DNA of 64,000 nt from Paenibacillus stellifer (GTDB taxonomy: Bacteria > Bacillota > Bacilli > Paenibacillales > Paenibacillaceae), in NCBI RefSeq assembly GCF_000758685.1, contig NZ_CP009286.1:4839501-4903500 (forward strand). Direction: 5' to 3'. The notes beneath the pieces were generated by a model that did no database searches, was not told where the DNA came from, and worked only from the letters and a program-made list of their open reading frames with translations. Of the stretch, positions 46,495 to 55,483 are shown in pieces. A program made the translations under genes and the position numbers. Positions within the stretch are counted from its first letter, which is position 1. Each line of letters starts with the position of its first letter.

Positions 46495-47744
46495 TTCCCG
46501 TCCTCCTCCAGTCGTTTCATCAAGCTTGTCTGATAATGCTCCAGACGCTCCTGAATAAGCTCTGCCGTCAGATCCGTTACGCCGAACGCGGACCAGCCCA
46601 CGTAAACCTGCGGCGGCTGATCATCCAGCCCGTCGAACAGGGACAGCAGATCCCAGTACGGATGATAGGAGAACTGCGCACCGGCTACATCCGCATACAA
46701 CTCCAGGAACAAATCCGCGGCTTCCACACCGTACAGCTCCGCCAGATTCAAGCGGCAGTGCCCCACATCGGCTCCGGCAGGGCCGATGCAGGCGTTCGGC
46801 CAATCGACGATTCCGCTGACGGAATCCCCGCTCCACAGCACATTGGCCGGATGGAAGTCCCGGTGAATGAACCGGGGCACGAAGGTCGGCCGCCGGCGCT
46901 TGACGAAGTCCGCCGCCGCAGACCAGCTCTCCGGGCAGCGGGTCCAGCCGGGAGCCCGGAGGTTCGCGATGTCGCTGTACGGGAAATGCGTCCAGCGGAA
47001 TTCCTCTGCCGGCGCGGCGTGGATGCCGGCAAGGGCCTGCGCCAGCCCCGCGAGCCAGCTCCGCATGTCGCGGGGCTTCAGATTGACTCTGCCCGGCAGC
47101 AGAGTCATCAGGACGGCGGGCAGCCCGCAGGCCGCGCCGTCCGGGTCTGCGCCGAGCAGTCTCGGCGCAGAGAGGCCGGCCAGCTTCGCCCGCCGGAGCG
47201 CAGCGGCCTCGTGCTGAGCCAGGTCGGGCTCCATGCGGAGCCAGCTTTCATTGTCATACAGGCGGATGACCGCTTCCATAACACCTGCTCCTCCTTCGTC
47301 CGCTTCTCCTTCGTCCTCCAGCGTAACCCGGTACAGGACACTGGAGGTGCTTCCCGGGAGAAGCTGGCTCTCTTTGACGCGCAGAGAACCGGCGCCGAGA
47401 ACCGACACGATCCAGCCGTTCGCCCGCTGCGGCAGCTCGTCGTTCTTCGCCTCGCTGCCTTTCGCCTCGCTGCTAGGCCGGACTTCCGGAAGCGCCGTAT
47501 TTTGCAGGCCCGCCCCTGCGGCTTCCTCCTGGATCGGCGTTGTCTTCGGCCCGCCGCTGGCCTCAACCTCCGACTGTGCGTTCTCGTCCGGTTCTCGTAA
47601 GTCATTGAGCCTTGAGCCCGCATCATTATCATTGTCATGTGGATGTCCTGCCGAGATGAACTTCCCCTTCCCCTGCGCACCCTCATTTCTCCCTGTGCGC
47701 CCGTCTTCCGTCCCCCTGCCGCTCTCTTCCCTGCCGCCTGCCAT
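46485..47744 (-). CDS. Aminoglycoside phosphotransferase-fold protein with low-complexity N-terminus
   Basis: 419 residues. The C-terminal part is an APH/choline-kinase fold: catalytic HRDFHPANVLW near 291 and metal site IVDWPNACIGPAGADVGH. The first 100 residues are a polar, G/E/R/K-rich low-complexity stretch, probably disordered. GGAGGAGGAGAAGG precedes the ATG at 47744; the frame is open further upstream. Substrate unknown; such proteins more often phosphorylate small metabolites than antibiotics. Confidence 0.8.
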   Translation of the reverse strand: MAGGREESGRGTEDGRTGRNEGAQGKGKFISAGHPHDNDNDAGSRLNDLREPDENAQSEVEASGGPKTTPIQEEAAGAGLQNTALPEVRPSSEAKGSEAKNDELPQRANGWIVSVLGAGSLRVKESQLLPGSTSSVLYRVTLEDEGEADEGGAGVMEAVIRLYDNESWLRMEPDLAQHEAAALRRAKLAGLSAPRLLGADPDGAACGLPAVLMTLLPGRVNLKPRDMRSWLAGLAQALAGIHAAPAEEFRWTHFPYSDIANLRAPGWTRCPESWSAAADFVKRRRPTFVPRFIHRDFHPANVLWSGDSVSGIVDWPNACIGPAGADVGHCRLNLAELYGVEAADLFLELYADVAGAQFSYHPYWDLLSLFDGLDDQPPQVYVGWSAFGVTDLTAELIQERLEHYQTSLMKRLEEDGKWE

Positions 47745-47946
47745 CCCTTCTCCTCCTCCGCTTCGGAACGAACCCCGTCCCAAATGGTTAATGCTGACAT
47801 CAATGAGTATACATGATTTTCCAGATCGAGGCTCGGTCAACCGCCAATGAGACGCCGAACGGCCTGCCCCTCAGGCACGTTATCTTCCTGCGCCTTGTGT
47901 ACAGGCCGTTAATGATTCAGGCGGTGAACCCTTCACCCGGTTAGCC

Positions 47947-48007
47947 GTTAATCCCGTGACGTGTTACCCCGTAATTGGTTATCCCGTGACCGGTTATCCC
48001 GGCCAGC
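47947..48007. repeat. Four imperfect 15-16 base tandem repeats
   Basis: Units of the form GTTAtCCCGTgAccg repeat four times, beginning at 47947, 47963, 47978 and 47993. They lie in the 450-base gene-free stretch between the APH-like and FAH-like genes, in which I see no gene. Confidence 0.7.
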
Positions 48008-48119
48008 CGGGCATTTAAGATCATTCCACGCACTCGGGGCAGACCCTGGAGCAGCATACGACAGTTAAGCGGAAGATACTTTCCTGCACACGCCCCTGCA
48101 CTTGCAGCCCACTCACAGC

Positions 48120-48155
48120 AACGGCCTGTCCGCTTGATCCGCGGACAGGCCGTTT
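48120..48155. terminator. Terminator near the FAH-family gene
   Basis: AACGGCCTGTCCGC pairs exactly with GCGGACAGGCCGTT; TTTTG follows on the plus strand. It lies 39 bases beyond the stop of the minus-strand gene at 48194. Confidence 0.75.
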
Positions 48156-48193
48156 TGTTGTACATCTCATATTCGCCTATAGGCGTCCTGCCG

Positions 48194-49057
48194 CTAAGCG
48201 AGCGTATTTTCCAGCGTACCCAAGCCGTCAATCGTAATCTCGACTTTATCCCCGGATTTCAGCCATACCCGCTTTTCCTCGGGCAATCCAAGAATAACCC
48301 CTTCCGGCGTTCCTGTATAAATCAAATCCCCAGGCTCCAGGGTAAGGTACTGCGATATGTAGGACACCAGCTCGGCGCAGGTATGGATCATGTTCCCGGT
48401 GTTGGCGGACTGCCGAAGCTCCCCGTTGACACGGCATTCGATGCGAAGGCTGCCGGGATCAATCTCATCGGCCGTCGCAATCCAGGGCCCTACCGGCCCG
48501 AAGCCGTCCAGCGATTTGCCGAGGAGCCATTGGGTTGTGCGGAACTGCAGCTCGCGGGCGGTCAAATCATTGCCGGCGGCATAGCCGAAAACATAGCTCA
48601 GAGCCTCTTCCTTCGCTACGCGGGAAGCTCTGCGGCCGATCACCACGACGAGCTCCGCTTCATAGTCGATCTGCGACAGCCCCGGCGGTATTGCAATCGT
48701 CTCCTTGTGGGCCGACAGCGTGTTGTCGAGCTTGCTGAACAGCACCGGAACCGAAACCGATTCAAAGCCCGCTTCTTCCGCATGGCTTTTGTAGTTGAGG
48801 CCAACGCAGAGAATTTTGCGCGGGCGGGTCACGCTGGGCGCGAACTCCACAGTCTCTTCCGGCAGCAGGACCGGCGACCCCGCCAACAGCCCGCTCAGCA
48901 GAGTCAGCGCTTCATCGCCGCTCCCGATCACTTCCTCCATATTTGCAGGAGCCTGGACTCCCGCCTGTTCAGCCGTCGCCTCGATGTCAACGATGCCTTC
49001 CGGCGTCTTCACGCCAAGCTTGATTCCGCCATTGCTTCTATACTGCAGCAGCTTCAT
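48194..49057 (-). CDS. Fumarylacetoacetate hydrolase-family protein
   Basis: 287 residues. The FAH fold is shown by ILCVGLNYKSHAEE, the acidic metal ligands in QIDYEAELVVVIG, GYAAGNDLTARELQ, and GDLIYTGTPEGV. Members cleave C-C bonds in beta-diketo acids or decarboxylate (oxaloacetate decarboxylase, acylpyruvase, 2-oxo-hept-4-ene-dioate enzymes); the exact substrate cannot be read. AAGGGA precedes the ATG at 49057. It is 71 bases downstream of the HAD gene on the opposite side, same strand direction group. Confidence 0.85.
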   Translation of the reverse strand: MKLLQYRSNGGIKLGVKTPEGIVDIEATAEQAGVQAPANMEEVIGSGDEALTLLSGLLAGSPVLLPEETVEFAPSVTRPRKILCVGLNYKSHAEEAGFESVSVPVLFSKLDNTLSAHKETIAIPPGLSQIDYEAELVVVIGRRASRVAKEEALSYVFGYAAGNDLTARELQFRTTQWLLGKSLDGFGPVGPWIATADEIDPGSLRIECRVNGELRQSANTGNMIHTCAELVSYISQYLTLEPGDLIYTGTPEGVILGLPEEKRVWLKSGDKVEITIDGLGTLENTLA

Positions 49058-49128
49058 TTCATGGGTCCCTTCTTTCCCCTTATTAGGCTTGCCTTCTGCC
49101 ATGCTCTCCCAGCTTCCACTATTCGCGG

Positions 49129-49902
49129 TTAAATCAGGCTGGCGTGCTGAAGCCCTTTGTAAATGCCTCCGTCATCCACGCTGCTTGTCACATAGTCGGC
49201 GTAGGGAAGCAGCTCTTCATGTGAATTGCCCATCGCGATGCCGAGTCCGGCCAGCTCCAGCATTTCTTTGTCGTTGAGGCCGTCGCCGAACGCGATCGCT
49301 TCCTCCCGGCTAAGGCCAAGGTTGTCCAGCAGCGCCTGAATGCCCATTGCCTTGGAGCTTCCGGGCGGGAGCACGTCCAGTGCAAGCGGATGCCAGCGAA
49401 TCAGCCGCAGCTTCGTCAGCAGCTCTTCGTACAGCGCCTCTTCATGGCTCTCACAGTGCAGGAACATCTGGTAGATTTCATTGTTTTTCCAGAACTCGGG
49501 GTCCCAGCCCGGCTGATCGACCTTCAGGGTGTTCACGGATTCCGTGACAAAAGGATGATTCTCCGTATCGGCAAAATAAGACTCTCCGCCTTCAAACACG
49601 AGCGAATGCTTGTGCTTGCCCGCAAGCTCCACCAGCGCCGCAATCGTCTCCTTGTCCAGCGGCTGCTTATGCACAACTTTGCCCTTGTATACGACAAAAG
49701 CCCCGTTCAGACATACATAGGAGTCGATGCCCAGCGCTTCCGCCAGCGGCTTGATAAAATAAGGCGCCCGGCCGGTCGCAATCACCGGCTCAATGCCGTT
49801 CTTCTTTAAATGGGCGACGGCCTCCAGCGTATCCGCCGGAATTTCCTTCTCCTCGTTGACAAGCGTGCCGTCGATATCAAAAAACACAATCCTATAATCC
49901 AT
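49129..49902 (-). CDS. HAD-superfamily Cof-type phosphatase
   Basis: 257 residues. Motif I FFDIDGTLVNEE, motif II VIATGRAPYFIKPLAE, motif III lysine in SSKAMGIQALLDNLG and motif IV AFGDGLNDKEML, with the Cof-type (C2B) cap. Family members dephosphorylate sugar phosphates, FMN or PLP. GGAG lies 10 bases before the ATG at 49902. The gap to 50210 contains a hairpin repeat and the promoter region of the divergent LLM gene. Confidence 0.88.
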   Translation of the reverse strand: MDYRIVFFDIDGTLVNEEKEIPADTLEAVAHLKKNGIEPVIATGRAPYFIKPLAEALGIDSYVCLNGAFVVYKGKVVHKQPLDKETIAALVELAGKHKHSLVFEGGESYFADTENHPFVTESVNTLKVDQPGWDPEFWKNNEIYQMFLHCESHEEALYEELLTKLRLIRWHPLALDVLPPGSSKAMGIQALLDNLGLSREEAIAFGDGLNDKEMLELAGLGIAMGNSHEELLPYADYVTSSVDDGGIYKGLQHASLI

Positions 49903-50092
49903 TTCCTGTATGCTCCTATCCTTCCGCCAAGCCAAAAACCGGCGGCTTCTGTAATCTGCGCGGGTTCTGTCCGCTTTCATCCTACCCGTAACTTACCATG
50001 ATTGATCGGCGGCGGGCAAGAAACATAGAAACCCGGGGCTTATTCCTGTTATAATGATCACAATAACTCACTAACTTACTTATTCACTCAAG

Positions 50093-50135
50093 GATAAACG
50101 CCTGACGGCGTCCTTTAGGCGCCGTGCATTTACCG
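50093..50135. repeat. Intergenic hairpin repeat, copy 2
   Basis: Begins GATAAACGCCTG and ends GCATTTACCG, as in 6168-6210; the centre holds an extra ACGGCG/CGCCGT stem. It lies between the HAD and LLM genes. Confidence 0.5.
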
Positions 50136-50210
50136 AGAAACAGAAGATCTATTGTAAGCAACAACTTATAAAGTCTTATATTTGAACCATAAACCAAAGG
50201 AGTCTTTTCC

Positions 50211-51305
50211 ATGAACCCTTCCATTCTAAAAACGTCAGCGTCCGGCAGCGTCTTTGAGTTCGGCGTCTATACGCTGGGCGATATCGTCCCCGATCCCCTG
50301 ACAGGCCGTTCGGCGAGCCACCGGGAGCGTCTGCGGGATATTGTAGCGGCCGCCAAGCTCGCCGACGAGGCCGGACTTGATATATTCGGCGTCGGGGAGC
50401 ATCATCGCCTCGATTTTGCCGTCTCCTCCGTTCCCGTAGTTCTGTCCGCCATCTCTCAGGTCACCAAGCGGATCAAGCTCGCCAGCACGACCATGGTGCT
50501 CGGCACCATCGATCCCGTCCGCCTGTTCGAGGACTTCGCCACGCTCGACCTTTTGTCGGACGGACGCGCAGAGATAATGGTCGGACGCGGCGCGTTCACC
50601 GAATCGTTCCCGCTGTTCGGATACGACCTGAGTGACTATCAGCAGCTGTTCACCGAGAATATCGGCCTTCTGCAAAAACTCGGAGAGGAGAGCACTGTCT
50701 CGTGGGAGGGCCATTTCCGTTCGCCGCTCAAGGACGCGGAAATCTCGCCCCGCCCTCTCCAGCCGAGTCTCCCGCTCTGGATCGGCGTCGGCGGGACGCC
50801 AGCCAGCGCGGAGAGAGCCGGCACGCTTGGCACCGGCATGGCAATAGCCATTCTGTCCGGCAATCCGGAGCGCTTCGCCCATCTGGCAGAGCTGTACCGG
50901 CAGGCCGGACAGCAGGCGGGCTACAGCCCGGATTCCCTGAAGGTGGGCATAACGAGCCACGGCTATATCGCCAAGACATCCAAGCAGGCGCTGGACGACT
51001 TCTATCCGTACTACCTGAACTATCTGAACGGCATCATGGCCCATCCCGGCCAGGAGTTCCGGTTCACGCGCGAAGATTTCGAAGCGTATACCCGGCCCGG
51101 CGAGGCACTGGCTGTCGGAAGTCCGGAGCAGATTGTCGAGAAAATCCTGCACCAGCATGAGCTGTTCGGACATACCCGCTTCATGGCCCAGATGGACGTC
51201 GGCGGCATGCCCTTCTCCAAGGTTGCTTCGGCCATCGAGCTGCTGGCGACAGAGGTCGCTCCAATCGTCCGCCGGGAGATTGCGAAGAGAACCGGCGCCA
51301 ATTGA
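50211..51305 (+). CDS. LLM-class flavin-dependent oxidoreductase (luciferase-like)
   Basis: 364 residues with the bacterial luciferase fold: FEFGVYTLGDIVPDP, DEAGLDIFGVGEHHRLDFAV, LASTTMVLGTIDPVRLFEDF and DLLSDGRAEIMVGRGAF. This subgroup uses FMNH2 and oxygen on alkanesulfonates, long alkanes or similar small substrates. AAAGGAG lies before the ATG. It stands alone; link to the sulfonate-type importer 12 kb away is possible but unproven. Confidence 0.88.
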   Translation: MNPSILKTSASGSVFEFGVYTLGDIVPDPLTGRSASHRERLRDIVAAAKLADEAGLDIFGVGEHHRLDFAVSSVPVVLSAISQVTKRIKLASTTMVLGTIDPVRLFEDFATLDLLSDGRAEIMVGRGAFTESFPLFGYDLSDYQQLFTENIGLLQKLGEESTVSWEGHFRSPLKDAEISPRPLQPSLPLWIGVGGTPASAERAGTLGTGMAIAILSGNPERFAHLAELYRQAGQQAGYSPDSLKVGITSHGYIAKTSKQALDDFYPYYLNYLNGIMAHPGQEFRFTREDFEAYTRPGEALAVGSPEQIVEKILHQHELFGHTRFMAQMDVGGMPFSKVASAIELLATEVAPIVRREIAKRTGAN

Positions 51306-51485
51306 TGCTCCGGGACGCCTGAAGATCCGGAATGTCTTGCAGCCAGGCGGCGCATTGTGATGCGGCAAGCGCCTATAAGCACCCGGCCTTCCAGTCCGGC
51401 ATTACGGAATTCACGGCTACACGGCACTCGCAGCATTTCATGCTTGCGCGGCAGTCGCTGCACGCATTTACGGCTCTTGCAGAAG

Positions 51486-51516
51486 CCGGGACCCTGGCGT
51501 TCCGGCTGATTCCCGG
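51486..51516 (+). terminator. Hairpin in the gap after the LLM gene
   Basis: CCGGGA pairs with TCCCGG, followed by GGCCCGCTTTT. The 319-base gap (51306-51624) contains no convincing gene. Confidence 0.45.
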
Positions 51517-51624
51517 GGCCCGCTTTTCCTGAGCCGATGGAAGCATTTTGGGAGGTTTTCGGTTTGCTTTTGGAAGTGTAGGGGTAAAGGGTTACAGAAT
51601 TTTTGCGACAGCGGAGGCCTGCAG

Positions 51625-52860
51625 ATGAACAGAGATCGATCTAACCTTACATCGCCCGATCAACGAAATTCGAAACGCCCGCGTACATATTCCCGTTCCC
51701 GCCGCAAGGCTTGGCTCAAACCCGCCGCCTGGCTGACAGCCGCCCTTGCCGCGCTCCTGTGCCTTGTGCCGGCGTCGTCCTACACGGTCCGTGCGGACAG
51801 CTACACGGCCAAGGTCTACGCCTCCTCGCTCAATGTCCGAAGCGAGCCTGCCGCCAGCTCCGCCATCACTGGCTCGCTAAAGAGCGGCGCCGTCGTCACC
51901 GTGACGGACGAGCAGCATGGCTGGCTGAAGATCCGGCAGGGTTCCCTGACCGGCTGGGTCGCGGGCTACTATCTGAAGCGGTCCTCCGGCTCCCCGGCCT
52001 CTGTCCAGAGCAATTCACCCTCCGCAGCATCTTCTTCCTCTGCGGGGGGAAGCGCCTCCCGGTCCAGAGCGACCGTCACGGCGGATTCGCTCCGCATCCG
52101 CGGCGGTCCCGGAACGGGCTACGAAGTCGTCGGTTCACTGCGGGGAGGCAACAGTGTAACCGTGCTGTCCAGCCGGTCCGGATGGATGAACATCCGGACG
52201 CCGGAGGGCGTAACCGGCTGGGTGTCTTCCTCTTACATCTCGTATGCCGCGTCCAGTTCGTCCGGTTCCTCCTCCTCTGCCTCGGGAGGCTCCGCAAGCC
52301 GGTCCCATTCCGGCGGCATCCGCGGCAAGCTGATTGTCGTCGACGCCGGTCATGGAGGAGACGATCCCGGCATGATCGGGACGACTTACGGTACCATGGA
52401 GAAGGACCTCAACCTGCAGACGGCGCTGTATCTGCGCGACTATTTGACAGCGGCCGGCGCAAAGGTAAGGATGACGCGGACGAAGGACAGCCAGAAGCCA
52501 TCCCTGTCCAGCCGCGCGCAGCTCTCGCAGACGATCGGGGCGGACGCCTTCGTCAGCGTTCATTTCAATTCCTCACCGAAAAATGTATCCGGTACGCTAA
52601 CCTTCTTTTACTCGGAATCAGGCGATCTCCCGCTGGCCCGCGCCATCGAGCACCGGCTCGGCGACGGCATCGGCCTCAAGAGCAACGGCCTGTCCTTCGG
52701 GAATTATCATATCCTGCGCGAGAACACGATTCCGGCGGCGCTCGTGGAGCTTGGCTTCCTCACCAGTGCGAGAGACGAGTCAATCGTGCGGACATCATCC
52801 TATCAGAAGAAGGCCGCCCGGGCGATCGCCGACGGCCTCGCGGACTACTTCTCGAAATGA
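51625..52860 (+). CDS. N-acetylmuramoyl-L-alanine amidase with two SH3b domains
   Basis: 411 residues, secreted. Basic N-terminus and hydrophobic segment (PAAWLTAALAALLCLVP), then two bacterial SH3 domains (about 60-118 and 148-211; each with SLNVRSEP or SLRIRGGPG and a GWV end), separated by serine-rich linkers, then an Amidase_3 domain (about 236-408) with zinc residues in VVDAGHGGDDPG, E in MEKDLNLQ, H in VSVHFNSS and catalytic E in ALVELGFL. It cleaves the stem peptide from muramic acid in peptidoglycan. GGAGG precedes the ATG. Confidence 0.93.
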   Translation: MNRDRSNLTSPDQRNSKRPRTYSRSRRKAWLKPAAWLTAALAALLCLVPASSYTVRADSYTAKVYASSLNVRSEPAASSAITGSLKSGAVVTVTDEQHGWLKIRQGSLTGWVAGYYLKRSSGSPASVQSNSPSAASSSSAGGSASRSRATVTADSLRIRGGPGTGYEVVGSLRGGNSVTVLSSRSGWMNIRTPEGVTGWVSSSYISYAASSSSGSSSSASGGSASRSHSGGIRGKLIVVDAGHGGDDPGMIGTTYGTMEKDLNLQTALYLRDYLTAAGAKVRMTRTKDSQKPSLSSRAQLSQTIGADAFVSVHFNSSPKNVSGTLTFFYSESGDLPLARAIEHRLGDGIGLKSNGLSFGNYHILRENTIPAALVELGFLTSARDESIVRTSSYQKKAARAIADGLADYFSK

Positions 52861-52889
52861 GCCGGATACCCGATACCCGGTTACAACAG

Positions 52890-52936
52890 AACACCCCCGG
52901 CTGCGGAACCTGCTCGGTTCCGCAGCCGGGGGTGTT
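52890..52936. terminator. Strong terminator between convergent genes
   Basis: AACACCCCCGGCTGCGGAAC pairs exactly with its complement around seven bases; serves the amidase gene and the minus-strand ene-reductase gene. Confidence 0.85.
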
Positions 52937-52988
52937 GTTAGGTTATATCGGCTTCGGCCCGTTCCGGTCCATGCCGGAGCATCACAGC

Positions 52989-54023
52989 TTACTTGGAGAT
53001 GGCGAAGCCGCGCTCATACTGGGCCGGAACCGGAACTTCCTTGCGAAGCGCTTCGGCGGCGGTCAACGCCCAGTACGGATTCTTCAGCATGCCCCGGCCT
53101 ACGGCAACCAGCTCGGCCTCTTCGTTGCCGACGACGGCGTTTGCCAGCTCAGGCGTGTCAAGCCGTCCTACGGCGATTACTGGCACGTTCAAGCCTTCCT
53201 TGATCGCTTTGGCTAGTGGCACCTGGTACGCCGCATGCGTTCCCGGCCGTCCGGCTGCCGCAATCGGACCTTCGCCGCCCGCGCTGATATGGAAAATATC
53301 GACGCCCGCTTCCTTGAACGCCTTGCTGAACTCCAGGCTGTACTCAATGCCGTAGCCGCCTTCAACGTATTCCCTTGCGGAAATCCGCATAATGAGCGGC
53401 ATGCCTTCCGGCATTTCGTCCTTAACCGCCGCAATGACTTCGCGTCCGAAGAGCGTGCGGTCCTGACCGTATTCGTCGCTTCGCTTGTTGGTGTAAGGCG
53501 AAGTGAACTGATGGATCAGATAACCATGCGCTCCATGAAGCTCGATCGTATCAAAGCCTGCCTGCACCGCCCGGCGCGCGGCGAGCCGGAATTTCTCGAC
53601 CATGCCCTTCACTTCTTCAGTTGTAAGCTCACGAGGCGTCTTCGACTGTTCGTTGAACGGAATCGGCGAGGAAGACACCGGCTGCGGAGCATCCTCGGCC
53701 TTGCGTCCGGCATGGGCGATCTGAATGCCCACCTTCGCTCCGTAAGTGTGGCAGTCGCTGACGATCCGGGCAAGCGGCGGAATCTGCTCGTCGGACCACA
53801 GCCCCAGGTCATAATCGCTGATCCGTCCGTCCGGCTCGACATCAGTCATCTCGATGATAATCAGACCCGTTCCGCCAACGGCCCGGCTGACATAATGGGT
53901 ATGATGCCATTCATTGGCTATTCCGTCCTTGGCTGTTACCGAGTACTGGCACATCGGCGGCAACACGATCCGGTTCTTCAGCTCCAGATTTTTCAGGGTA
54001 TAAGGGGTAAACAAATCAATCAC
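52989..54023 (-). CDS. namA: NADPH dehydrogenase, old yellow enzyme family (NamA/YqjM-type)
   Basis: 344 residues. FMN barrel with NRIVLPPMCQYS, the catalytic histidines in FDTIELHGAHGYLIHQF and the substrate-loop SPYTNKRSDEYG, typical of the YqjM group with Cys in MCQYS (thiol near flavin). Reduces activated C=C bonds, nitroesters and nitro-aromatics with NADPH. GGAGGAG precedes the GTG start at 54023. Confidence 0.93.
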   Translation of the reverse strand: MIDLFTPYTLKNLELKNRIVLPPMCQYSVTAKDGIANEWHHTHYVSRAVGGTGLIIIEMTDVEPDGRISDYDLGLWSDEQIPPLARIVSDCHTYGAKVGIQIAHAGRKAEDAPQPVSSSPIPFNEQSKTPRELTTEEVKGMVEKFRLAARRAVQAGFDTIELHGAHGYLIHQFTSPYTNKRSDEYGQDRTLFGREVIAAVKDEMPEGMPLIMRISAREYVEGGYGIEYSLEFSKAFKEAGVDIFHISAGGEGPIAAAGRPGTHAAYQVPLAKAIKEGLNVPVIAVGRLDTPELANAVVGNEEAELVAVGRGMLKNPYWALTAAEALRKEVPVPAQYERGFAISK

Positions 54024-54114
54024 GGGTATCTCTCCTCCATCCAAAATGCATGTTCATGCATATAGTAGCTCACCCCCTGTATTGAAGTCAAATGTTATTC
54101 GGCTTGCGGTCTGT

Positions 54115-54285
54115 TCAATCTCCGTGTTCTTCAAACATGAAACGGAACGGGTCCTTGTCCCGGGGGTTAAATGAAGACATCTTTCCGAAAGACCGGTGTT
54201 TATCCAATGAAAGCGATGCCGATGCCGAGCCTACAACGATCACGCACAGCAAAACCAGAATCAGCAATCCTTCTATCAGCCACAT
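54115..54285 (-). CDS. Small single-helix membrane protein (56 aa)
   Basis: MWLIEGLLILVLLCVIVVGS forms one membrane helix; a polar tail follows, ending DPFRFMFEEHGD. AGAAGGG precedes the ATG at 54285. I do not recognise it. The AT-rich gap beyond (54286-54607) holds the AraC-gene promoter region and no other gene. Confidence 0.6.
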   Translation of the reverse strand: MWLIEGLLILVLLCVIVVGSASASLSLDKHRSFGKMSSFNPRDKDPFRFMFEEHGD

Positions 54286-54607
54286 AATCAAATACCCTTC
54301 TTTCCTTGTTATAAGCATTTTAACGAATAGTTTCGTGAATACTAGAGGAAGGAACGCACAACCTCTCATTCAGCCGGAAGCCCCAGCAAATCCTTAAATA
54401 TATTGTCTGAATCATCCCTCAAATCAAAGACTGAACAAATTATTAAAGCCGCCTCTCCCTCTTCCCCATGCCGTTAACCCTTGATTTCATCTTAATTATT
54501 TTGCATACTTCATACAATCAAGAATATTGTTTCATTCTTCATTATCCTTTCATATCTTGCTTTGAGATTAAATTTACAACATCGAACCCAGAAAGGTCGG
54601 TATTCCA

Positions 54608-55444
54608 TTGCGAATCCTAAGTGAGCCGAAGCTGCTGTACGCCGGACACATCAGCAGCAGTCCGGCCTGGTATTTTCCAAGCCACAAGCATGACGATCTG
54701 CTCGAGATCTTGTACATCCGGGAAGGGACAGGGTATTTTACGATCGGAGACCGGACTTACGCCACCCGAAAAGGGGACATCGTCGTCTACAACAGAGGGG
54801 TTCTTCACGAAGAGCGTTCCTCTCCGGGCTTTCCTTTCAGCCATTATTGCTGTGGATTCACCAATATAGAGATTGAGGGACTTCCCCTGGATCGGGTTCT
54901 TCCGGACGATGCCGCGCCTGTCATTAACAGCGGGAGGTACGCCACCGAGATGGAGGCGCTGATGTCCGTGCTGTTTGAGGAATCCTCCATGCAGGATGAA
55001 GGCTATCAGACGATATGTCGGGGCTTGCTGGTTTCGATCCTTACGCTTATTCAGCGCATCGCCGGAAACGGCCGTCCACAGGAAGAACAAACCGGCGATT
55101 CGTTGGCGCTCTCGATCAAGGAATATTTGGACCGGAACTTCGCGAGTTCCATCAGCCTGCAGGTGATTGCCGAGCATTTTCATGTCGACCGCTACTATCT
55201 CTCCCATGTGTTCAAGAAGCAGTACAACGACTCTCCTATCAACTATCTGATCAACCGGCGGATGGGCGAAGCCAAGCGGCTTCTCGCTTCAACCGAGATG
55301 AAGATTTGGGAAATCTCCAAGCTGGTCGGGTATGAGAACGCCAACTATTTCTCCATGCTGTTCGCCAAATTTATGGGGGAGACACCGAGCTATTTCAAGC
55401 ACAATCATAGAAAAAACCTCCACTATCCGCAGCGTCCGGATTAA
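54608..55444 (+). CDS. AraC-family transcriptional regulator
   Basis: 278 residues. N-terminal cupin-like effector domain (SHKHDDLLEILYIREGTGYF) and C-terminal double helix-turn-helix (SISLQVIAEHFHVDRYYLSHVFKKQ; IWEISKLVGYENANYFSMLF). TTG start with AAAGG 11 bases upstream. It is convergent with an MFS exporter gene which it may control. Confidence 0.85.
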   Translation: MRILSEPKLLYAGHISSSPAWYFPSHKHDDLLEILYIREGTGYFTIGDRTYATRKGDIVVYNRGVLHEERSSPGFPFSHYCCGFTNIEIEGLPLDRVLPDDAAPVINSGRYATEMEALMSVLFEESSMQDEGYQTICRGLLVSILTLIQRIAGNGRPQEEQTGDSLALSIKEYLDRNFASSISLQVIAEHFHVDRYYLSHVFKKQYNDSPINYLINRRMGEAKRLLASTEMKIWEISKLVGYENANYFSMLFAKFMGETPSYFKHNHRKNLHYPQRPD

Positions 55445-55483
55445 GGAACACTGCAAATAGTGAAGGAATACGACGAGATGAAA

